Shown in pieces: positions 49,757 to 57,014 of a stretch of DNA of 64,000 bases (position 1 is the stretch's first letter; the number at the start of each line of letters is the position of its first letter). Origin of the DNA: an uncultured Hymenobacter sp. (lineage in GTDB: Bacteria > Bacteroidota > Bacteroidia > Cytophagales > Hymenobacteraceae); assembly GCA_913778455.1 (NCBI GenBank), contig CAJYVK010000020.1, positions 30,126-94,125 on the forward strand. Direction: 5' to 3'. Made by a program: the position numbers and the translations under genes. The notes under the pieces are model-generated. The model did no database searches. It worked only from the letters and a program-made list of their open reading frames with translations, and had not been told where the DNA came from.

Positions 49757-49848
49757 TAGATTATGAGTTATGAATTATGAATTGGCAAGCGGTTGCCTCC
49801 CCCGAGGCTAGCGTGTAATTCATAATTCATAATTCAAAACTCATAATT
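49757..49848. repeat. Intergenic word-hairpin repeat, family ATGAATT
   Basis: ATTATGAGTTATGAATTATGAATT ... AATTCATAATTCATAATTCAAAACTCATAAT between atpA and atpG. Confidence 0.8.
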
Positions 49849-49855
49849 GAAGTAA

Positions 49856-50758
49856 ATGGCAAGCTTAAAAGAAGTTCGCTCGCGTATCCAATCGGTTTCG
49901 AGCACGCAACAGATTACCAAAGCCATGAAAATGGTGGCGGCGGCTAAGCTGCGCCGGGCTCAGGACAACATTACCCGGATGCGCCCCTACGCGCAACGCC
50001 TCACCAGCATCCTGGCCAACCTGACGCGCACGACCACCGACGAGGTGGTGAGCGAGTACGGGCAGGTACGCGAAGTGCGCCGGGTGCTCATCATCGCCAT
50101 TACCTCCGACCGGGGGCTGGCCGGTGCCTTCAACGCCAACGTATTCAAGGGGGTGAACGCGCTGATTGCCCAGCGCTACGCCAACCTGCCGCAAAGTGCC
50201 ATCTCGGTGATGGCCATCGGGAAGAAGGCGCACGACTACTATGGTCGCCGCAGCTTCCAGCGGGTGGGCGACTACACGCACGTATTCGGCAAGCTTTCGT
50301 TTGACACGGTGCGCGTGGCGGCAGAAGAGGCCATGCGTGGCTTTACCGAGGAGCGCTACGACCAGGTGGTGATGGTGTACAACGAGTTCAAAAACGTGGC
50401 TACCCAGGTAATTCAGGCCGAGCAGCTGTTGCCGCTCGCGCCCACCGAAGTGCCCGCCGGTACGCCCAGCGCCACCGCGCCCGACAACAGCATCGACTAC
50501 ATCTTCGAGCCCAGCAAGGAAGAGATTATTCAGACCCTCATCCCGCAAAGCCTCAAGATTCAGCTCTACAAGGCGGTGCTGGAAAGCAACGCCTCGGAGC
50601 ACGGGGCCCGCATGACGGCAATGGACAAAGCCACCGACAACGCCGGTGAGCTGTTGAAGTCGCTCAAGCTGACGTACAACCGGACGCGCCAGGCGGCCAT
50701 CACGACCGAGATTCTCGAAATCGTAGGTGGGGCCGAAGCGCTGGCGGCTGGCCAGTAA
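49856..50758 (+). CDS. atpG: F0F1 ATP synthase subunit gamma
   Basis: MASLKEVRSRIQSVSSTQQITKAMKMVAAAKLRRAQ; ITSDRGLAGAFNANVFK. Confidence 0.97.
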   Translation: MASLKEVRSRIQSVSSTQQITKAMKMVAAAKLRRAQDNITRMRPYAQRLTSILANLTRTTTDEVVSEYGQVREVRRVLIIAITSDRGLAGAFNANVFKGVNALIAQRYANLPQSAISVMAIGKKAHDYYGRRSFQRVGDYTHVFGKLSFDTVRVAAEEAMRGFTEERYDQVVMVYNEFKNVATQVIQAEQLLPLAPTEVPAGTPSATAPDNSIDYIFEPSKEEIIQTLIPQSLKIQLYKAVLESNASEHGARMTAMDKATDNAGELLKSLKLTYNRTRQAAITTEILEIVGGAEALAAGQ

Positions 50759-50779
50759 ACGATACTCCCAAACAACGCG

Positions 50780-50816
50780 AAAGCGCCGGTGCCCTAGCGG
50801 CACCGGCGCTTTTTTT
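50780..50816 (+). terminator. Intrinsic terminator after atpG
   Basis: aaagcgccggtgccctagcggcaccggcgctttttt. Confidence 0.92.
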
Positions 50817-50935
50817 ATTAGTGACCTGGTAAGGGGTAATTATTGGGCCGCTCAACGATGAAACAAGGCTAATTAATGAGCTGTTAATAGTATTTTTGAG
50901 TAGGTGGCGCTACGCAGGCTGCCTGCACCCGCACG

Positions 50936-52876
50936 TTGAGTATAAAAAAACACTTATTCATTCTGTGGCTGGGCTTGGTGCTGAGCAGCGTAGCGCGAGC
51001 GCAGGGGCCACCGGTACCGCTGGCCCGCATGACCGTCATGCGCGATAGTATCGGGCGGCTGCTGGCTACTCAGCCCCGGCTTGATACGCAACGAGTGGGG
51101 CGCCTGAATTCGCTGGCCTTCCTTTTACGCACCAACGCGGCCCCGGAGGCCGAGCGCCTGGCCCGGCAGGCGCTGGCGCTGGCCCAGCGGCTACAGTTCA
51201 CCCAGGGCCTGCTGGATGCTCATTTCAACGTGGGTTATTGCCTGCGGGCCCGTAACGCGTACGATTCGGCGGTCTATCACTCGCAGATGGCGTTGAAGCT
51301 GAGTGTGCAGCTGGGTAGCCGTTATAAAGAAACCCGTGCTTACTACAACCTGGCCCGGGTATATACCGAGCAGGGCAACTATGCGGCGGCCCTAGGGATG
51401 AGCCTGAAGGGGCTAGCCGTGGCGCGGGCACTGCGTGACGCTCGGACCGAGTTATTTCAACTGGTGCAGGCGGCGCGGATTGAGCTGGCGCTGGGCGAAT
51501 ACGACGCGGCCCGTACCCACGTGGAGGCGGCCCGGCGCCTGATACCAGCCGCCCACGATCCTTTGGGTACGGGATACGTGTACCAGGCCCTCGGCGACAT
51601 CAGCCGCCGGCAGGGGCAGTGGCTGGCCGCTCGTAACTACTACGGCCAGACCGCCGCCAACTACGGTAAAGTATACAATGCCCGCGGCCTGTTACCCGTA
51701 GAGTTAGCGCAAGCCGACATGACCAATCGCTTGGGCGACCATGTGGCCGCCCGCCGGGCGGCCCGGAGCTTACTGCGTCGTGCCCAGGCTACGGGTACTC
51801 CCGAGCAGGTAGCCCAGGCCGCCTTGCTGCTCGCCCAAACCTGGCTGGCTACTGCCCGCCCCGACAGTGCCCAGCGCGCCGCAGCCCGCAGCTTGATTAC
51901 GGCGCGGGCTGCTCATCTGCGTCTGATAGTTCGCGACGCGGCCCTGGTGCTGGCCCAGGCCAACGATGCGCTGGGGCAAGGACGCGCGGCCTACCGTTAC
52001 CAAGTGCTAGCCAGCGCCTATGCCGATAGCATAGCGGGTGAAGAAACCCGTCGCCGGGTGGCCGCCCTCGAAGCCCAGGCAACGCACAGCCAGGAGCAGA
52101 GCCAGATTCGGCTGCTGCGCCAGCAGGCCCGTTTACAAACGCAGCAGCAAGAGCTTGATCGGCTACACTACCGCCAGGCGGCGGCGGTGCTCATCGGTGG
52201 GGCCTGGCTGGTGCTGGCGCTGGCGGGCTACTTGCTGTGGCGCTACCGCCGCCGCGAGGCCCGCCGCCAGGAGGCCCTGCGGACCCGTATCGCGGCCGAC
52301 CTGCACGACGAGGTCGGTAGCATGCTCACCCAAATTTCTATGCAGAGTACGCTGCTGCGGGAGGGCCGCTACGCCCCGTCGCAGCAGCAGGCCTACCTCG
52401 ACCAGATGGCCGACGCCAGCCGCCGCGCCGCCCGCCAGATGAGCGACGCCGTGTGGAGCATCGACGCCCGCTACGACTCGGCCGCCAGCTTGCTTGACCG
52501 CCTGCGCGACCACGCCCACGAGGTACTGCCCCCCGCCGGCCTCGAAATTGACTTCGGGGCCGAGGCGGCCGTGGCAACGGCCGCCGTACCGCTGGCTACC
52601 CGCCAGGCGCTCTACTCCATCTATAAAGAAGCCCTGCACAACGTGGTAAAACACGCCCGGGCCCGCCAGGTACAAGTGCGCCTGCGCCTGCCGGACGGCC
52701 AGTTGGAACTCACCGTCCGCGACGACGGCCGGGGTAGCGCCGCCGCCAGCCGACCCGGCGGCCAGGGCCTGCCCAACATGCGCATGCGCGCCCAGGCCGT
52801 GGGCGGTACCGTGCAAGTAGAAGCCAGCGGCCCGGCCCAGGGCCTGGGCCTGGTAGTGCGCCTGCCCCTCCGGTAG
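50936..52876 (+). CDS. TPR-containing sensor histidine kinase, TTG start
   Basis: TPR repeats then TM (AAVLIGGAWLVLALAGYLLWRY) and IAADLHDEVGSMLTQISMQSTLL HisKA_3; NVVKHARARQVQVRL; DDGRGSAAA. Confidence 0.92.
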   Translation: MSIKKHLFILWLGLVLSSVARAQGPPVPLARMTVMRDSIGRLLATQPRLDTQRVGRLNSLAFLLRTNAAPEAERLARQALALAQRLQFTQGLLDAHFNVGYCLRARNAYDSAVYHSQMALKLSVQLGSRYKETRAYYNLARVYTEQGNYAAALGMSLKGLAVARALRDARTELFQLVQAARIELALGEYDAARTHVEAARRLIPAAHDPLGTGYVYQALGDISRRQGQWLAARNYYGQTAANYGKVYNARGLLPVELAQADMTNRLGDHVAARRAARSLLRRAQATGTPEQVAQAALLLAQTWLATARPDSAQRAAARSLITARAAHLRLIVRDAALVLAQANDALGQGRAAYRYQVLASAYADSIAGEETRRRVAALEAQATHSQEQSQIRLLRQQARLQTQQQELDRLHYRQAAAVLIGGAWLVLALAGYLLWRYRRREARRQEALRTRIAADLHDEVGSMLTQISMQSTLLREGRYAPSQQQAYLDQMADASRRAARQMSDAVWSIDARYDSAASLLDRLRDHAHEVLPPAGLEIDFGAEAAVATAAVPLATRQALYSIYKEALHNVVKHARARQVQVRLRLPDGQLELTVRDDGRGSAAASRPGGQGLPNMRMRAQAVGGTVQVEASGPAQGLGLVVRLPLR

Positions 52877-53021
52877 TGGTGAGATGGTGAGGTGGTGAAA
52901 TGGTGAAGCAGCAAGTTATTATCTACTATTTTCTAATTCACCAACTCACCACTTACCACTCACCACCTCACCACTCACCACCTCACCACCTCACCATTTC
53001 ACCACTCGCCACTCGCCGCCT
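52877..53021. repeat. Intergenic word-hairpin repeat, family GGTGA/TCACC
   Basis: GGTGAGATGGTGAGGTGGTGAAATGGTGAAG (left) and ...CACCACCTCACCACCTCACCATTTCACCAC... (right). Confidence 0.8.
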
Positions 53022-53067
53022 CACATCTTTATGCGATAGCGCCGTGTAGGACAGGCACCGACCTTTG
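53022..53067 (+). promoter_or_regulatory. Shared promoter-like block, copy 0 (LuxR regulator)
   Basis: CACATCTTTATGCGATAGCGCCGTGTAGGACAGGCACCGACCTTTG. Confidence 0.6.
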
Positions 53068-53072
53068 CCCCC

Positions 53073-53714
53073 GTGATACCACTCGGCATTATCGAAGATC
53101 AGGCTGCTATTCGGGAGGCGCTGTGCGAATACCTCGGCGCACAGCCGGAGTTTGACTGCGTGCTGTGCGCGGCCTCGCACGAGGAGTTTATGGCCGGGCT
53201 GGCGGGGCTGGCCACGCCCCCCACGCTGGTGCTCTCCGATATTGGCTTGCCCGGGCGCTCGGGCATCGAGGGACTAAGCGTGCTGCGGCAGGTGCTGCCC
53301 GAGGCCGAAGTGCTCATGCTGAGCGTATACACCGATGCCGAGCGCGTGTTTGAGGCCCTGCGGGCGGGGGCGGTGGGCTACCTCGAAAAAACCACCCCGC
53401 TGCCCCTGCTCAAAGAACACCTGCTGCAAGTAGCGGCTGGTGGCTCGCCCATGAGCCCAAGCGTGGCCCGCCACGTGACGCGCTACTTCGCGCCCCGGCC
53501 CGTGGTGCCCGCTGCCGACAACCTGACCCCGCGCGAGCAGGAGATCGTACGGGCCATTGAGGATGGGCTGAGCTATAAGCTCATCGCGGAGCGCCTGCAC
53601 GTGAGCCTTGATACCGTGCGCTCGCACATTCGGCAGGTATACCGCAAACTGCAAGTCAATTCCAAAGCCGAGATAATGGCCCGGGCTCAGAACCGCTCGC
53701 GCCTGTCCTGGTAG
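53073..53714 (+). CDS. NarL/LuxR-family response regulator, GTG start
   Basis: IPLGIIEDQAAIREAL receiver; LTPREQEIVRAIEDGLSYKLIAERLHVSLDTVRSHIRQVYRKL HTH. Confidence 0.95.
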   Translation: MIPLGIIEDQAAIREALCEYLGAQPEFDCVLCAASHEEFMAGLAGLATPPTLVLSDIGLPGRSGIEGLSVLRQVLPEAEVLMLSVYTDAERVFEALRAGAVGYLEKTTPLPLLKEHLLQVAAGGSPMSPSVARHVTRYFAPRPVVPAADNLTPREQEIVRAIEDGLSYKLIAERLHVSLDTVRSHIRQVYRKLQVNSKAEIMARAQNRSRLSW

Positions 53715-53745
53715 CAGCCCGCCTTCCGGCTATTCTTTTCACGCT

Positions 53746-53797
53746 GCCCTTTCTGAGCTATGTACCGCCCCCGCTTCGCGTCCGAGGTGGGGGCGGC
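53746..53797. repeat. Dispersed 19-mer plus GC-rich hairpin downstream of the regulator
   Basis: GCCCTTTCTGAGCTATGTA (also on the minus strand at 10555-10573) followed by CCGCCCCCGCTTCGCGTCCGAGGTGGGGGCGG. Confidence 0.55.
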
Positions 53798-53939
53798 TAG
53801 TTAGGGTAGGGCCAGCGGGGAGCAATTCGGCAGCAGTATGGGATTAAAAGAATTCTTAGCCTGCCCTGCCGAGTCGTCCGCAAGCATCGCGGTGGCTGCT
53901 TGCCTAGGCTTGTCTGACCGTTCGCCCGTCTGGCTGGGC

Positions 53940-54030
53940 CAGTTACTAAGCCAGGCTGAGCAATCAGAACTGGTTTTATATAATCACATCATTATGCGAT
54001 ACCGCCGCGTGGGGCTGGCGCCGTCCTTTG
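53940..54030 (+). promoter_or_regulatory. Shared promoter-like block, copy 1 (surface protein gene 1)
   Basis: CAGTTACTAAGCCA - 31 nt - CACATCATTATGCGATACCGCCGCGTGGGGCTGGCGCCGTCCTTTG. Confidence 0.65.
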
Positions 54031-54068
54031 GGGCCTGGTTCAGCTAACTACTCTGTACTGCTTTTGTG

Positions 54069-56723
54069 ATGACAAACTTCTGCTCTCTGCTGCCCGCGCG
54101 TCGGCTGGCAATCCTGCTGGTACTGGGCCTGGGCGGGGCATTCGCTCGCCCCGCCCAGGCCCAGGCCCAGGCCACCTTCGGCACCGCGACGACGTATTCG
54201 ACGGGCGCTGACAGCTACCCCCACGACGTGGCCCTGGTCGACGTAAACCGGGATGGCAAGGTCGATATACTTACGCCCCTCTCCGGGACCGTGGGCGTGC
54301 AGCTAGGCACGGGCACGGGTACCTTCGGGACCATCGCCACCTATGCGTCGGGAATGAGCTCGATGAATTCCGACCGCATTATGGTCACCGACGTGAGTGG
54401 CGATGGCAAACCCGACGCCATAATGGCCCCCTACAAATACGGCAGCACCGCCGGCGTGTCGGTGCTGCTGGGCACGGGTAATACCACCGGCACCTTCGGG
54501 ACCGCCAGCGTCTACAGCGCGGGGGCTTCTACCAGCACCACCAATGGTATCAGCAGCCTGGCGGTGGGCGACGTGAATGGCGACGGCCGGCCCGACATCG
54601 TGACAGCCAACAACGGGGGCGATGCGGGCCGGGTGGCCGTGCTGCTGGGCACCGGCGGCGGTGCCTTCGGGGGAGCTACCCTGTATGTGGCCGGCACCAG
54701 CACCGCCCTGATGGAAGTACTGCTGGCTGATGTGAACGCCGATGGCAAGCTCGATATTCTGACTTCCAACTCAACTACCGATGCGGTGGGCGTGCTGCTG
54801 AATACGGGCACGGGTACGTTTGGGGCCGCAACCGCGTACTCCAGCTTTGCCACCAACTCAGCGGGTACAAAGGGTGGCCAGCAGGGTCTGGCCGTGGCCG
54901 ATGTGAATGCCGACGGCAAACCCGATATTCTCACTACCAGCTACTACGGCAGCGTGTTCGGGGTGCTGTTGAACAACGGCAACGGCACCTTCGGGGCGAT
55001 GACTAAGTACCCGACCGGTGCTAACTCCCCGACCCGCCTGAACGTAGCCGATATCAATGGCGACGGCCAAATCGACCTGCTGGGGGCTGACCCCAACGGC
55101 GGCACCGCCTCCGCCTTGGTAGTGCTGCTGGGCACGGGCGGGGGCACTTTTGGCACCGCCACAACCTACAAATGCGGTTACGCCCCCAACGGTGTGCGGG
55201 CCGCCGACCTCAACGGCGACGGTAAGCTCGACATGGTGTCGGCCAACAACGGCAGTAACTACGTGGCCGTGCTGCTCAACACCACCGTGCTACCGACCGT
55301 CAGCACCAGCGGGGCGGCCACGGCCGCGGGCTCGTACAATTCCATCACCGTGAACGCCGGCAGCACCCTCACCCTGACGGGTAATACCGTCGTAACGGGA
55401 GCCTTGACCATCGCTAACGGCGCTACTTTCAACGACAACGGCTTCACGGTGTACGGCGGCGGCTCGTTTACAGCGGCGGCCGGCGCCACCCTGAACATCA
55501 CGAATGCGGCGGGTATCAGCAGCAGCGGCTATACCGGGGCGGTGCAGGTCACGGGCCCGCGCTCGTTTTCGACCGATGCCAGCTACGGCTACAGCGGCAC
55601 GGGGGCGCAGAGCACGGGTACGGGCCTGCCCGGCACGGTGCGGGCGCTCACGCTCAACAACAGCGCCGGCCTCACGCTCAGCAGCCCGGTTACGGCCAGC
55701 ACGGCCGTCACGCTCACCAGCGGCGTGCTGACCACCGGGGCCAACGCAATTACCCTGAGCCCCACCGCCACCCTCAGCGAAACCACGACCAGCTTCGTAA
55801 CGGGTACGGTGCAAACCACGCGCGCCCTCTCCACGGCGGACCGCACCGAAACCTTCGGCGGTATGGGCCTGAGCCTGACGCCCAGCGGCAGTACGCTGCC
55901 GGGTAGCACCCTGGTGCGGCGCGTCACGGGTACGGCCCTGACTGGGATGGGCGGCAGCCCAAGCATCAAGCGCTACTACGACATTCAGCCCACCGTCAAC
56001 AATAACCTGAACGTGACGCTCATCCTGAGCTACCTCGACAGCGAGCTCAACGGCATCAGCGAAAGTGACCTGCACCTCTACAAATCGGAAAACGCTGGTG
56101 CGACGTGGTTTACGATGGCCGGTGCCAGCTACAACGCCACGGCCAACACGGCCAGCCTCGGCGGTATTCGGCAGTTTTCGTACTGGACGCTGGGCAGCGC
56201 CCGCGCCCCGCTGCCGGTGCAGCTCACCAGCTTTACGGCCCAGGCCCAGGGCCCGGCCGTAGCCCTGGCCTGGGCTACCGCCACCGAGTTCGGCGCGGCC
56301 CGCTTTGAAGTAGAGCGCAGCTTCGACGGCCGGGCTTTCGAGCGGGTGGGAGAGGTAGCGGCGGCGGGCACCAGCAGCGGGCCCCGCGCCTACGCGTACC
56401 TCGACGCGGTCCTGCCAGCCGGGGTCACTACTCTCTACTATCGCCTGCGGCAGGTAGACCAGGATAGTACCGCCACCTACTCGCCGGTGCGCCCGGTGGC
56501 CGTGGCCGCCGGCCAGCCCTTGCTGTATCCGAACCCGACGGTGGGCACCGCCACCCTGGCTGGTGCCCCCGTGGGTACCGCCGTACGGGTGTACAACGCG
56601 CTGGGCGACCTGGTGCTCACCACCCGCACCGATGCCGCCGGGACCGCTACGCTGACCTTGCCCAACGGCCTGTATCTGGTGCGCTGCGGGGCGGCCCCCG
56701 CCCTGCGCCTGGCCGTGGAGTAG
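54069..56723 (+). CDS. Surface protein 1: FG-GAP/VCBS repeats, central module, T9SS C-terminal sorting domain
   Basis: Repeated DVNGDGKPDI...VLLGTGTGTFG; C-terminal LLYPNPTVGTATLAGAPVGTAVRVYNALGDLVLTTRTDAAGTATLTLPNGLYLVR. Confidence 0.9.
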   Translation: MTNFCSLLPARRLAILLVLGLGGAFARPAQAQAQATFGTATTYSTGADSYPHDVALVDVNRDGKVDILTPLSGTVGVQLGTGTGTFGTIATYASGMSSMNSDRIMVTDVSGDGKPDAIMAPYKYGSTAGVSVLLGTGNTTGTFGTASVYSAGASTSTTNGISSLAVGDVNGDGRPDIVTANNGGDAGRVAVLLGTGGGAFGGATLYVAGTSTALMEVLLADVNADGKLDILTSNSTTDAVGVLLNTGTGTFGAATAYSSFATNSAGTKGGQQGLAVADVNADGKPDILTTSYYGSVFGVLLNNGNGTFGAMTKYPTGANSPTRLNVADINGDGQIDLLGADPNGGTASALVVLLGTGGGTFGTATTYKCGYAPNGVRAADLNGDGKLDMVSANNGSNYVAVLLNTTVLPTVSTSGAATAAGSYNSITVNAGSTLTLTGNTVVTGALTIANGATFNDNGFTVYGGGSFTAAAGATLNITNAAGISSSGYTGAVQVTGPRSFSTDASYGYSGTGAQSTGTGLPGTVRALTLNNSAGLTLSSPVTASTAVTLTSGVLTTGANAITLSPTATLSETTTSFVTGTVQTTRALSTADRTETFGGMGLSLTPSGSTLPGSTLVRRVTGTALTGMGGSPSIKRYYDIQPTVNNNLNVTLILSYLDSELNGISESDLHLYKSENAGATWFTMAGASYNATANTASLGGIRQFSYWTLGSARAPLPVQLTSFTAQAQGPAVALAWATATEFGAARFEVERSFDGRAFERVGEVAAAGTSSGPRAYAYLDAVLPAGVTTLYYRLRQVDQDSTATYSPVRPVAVAAGQPLLYPNPTVGTATLAGAPVGTAVRVYNALGDLVLTTRTDAAGTATLTLPNGLYLVRCGAAPALRLAVE

Positions 56724-56749
56724 GCGAGTCAATTAATCCCCTTGGCTTC

Positions 56750-56790
56750 GCAAAAGCCCCCGCGGCCCCCGGTCGCGGGGGCTTTTTGCG
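56750..56790. terminator. Intrinsic terminator
   Basis: gcaaaagcccccgcggcccccggtcgcgggggctttttgc. Confidence 0.9.
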
Positions 56791-56855
56791 CAAGCAGGGC
56801 TGGCTGCGGGCGGAATCTCACTAGTCATCCGCGCCATTTACCCGCTCTAGCAGGT

Positions 56856-56946
56856 CAGTCACTAAGCCAAAGCGGCCAGCCAGCACGGCTCTCGCATTTT
56901 CACATTTTCATGCGATACCGCCGCATGGTTGAGGCTTCGTGCTTTG
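56856..56946 (+). promoter_or_regulatory. Shared promoter-like block, copy 2 (surface protein gene 2)
   Basis: CAGTCACTAAGCCA - 31 nt - CACATTTTCATGCGATACCGCCGCATGGTTGAGGCTTCGTGCTTTG. Confidence 0.65.
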
Positions 56947-57014
56947 TAGCCAATTGCTGCGCAAGTTCTGGCCGCAGCTCATGAATGCCAGGCTTTATCT
57001 CTTCCCTTTTTAGT

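Noticed and set aside
53838-54047. Small ORF sharing an MRYRR peptide with ORF 56742-56984
   Set aside because: Similarity comes from the DNA motif ATGCGATACCGCC; in the third copy the same frame reads ATG CGA TAG, a stop, so the conserved unit is not coding.
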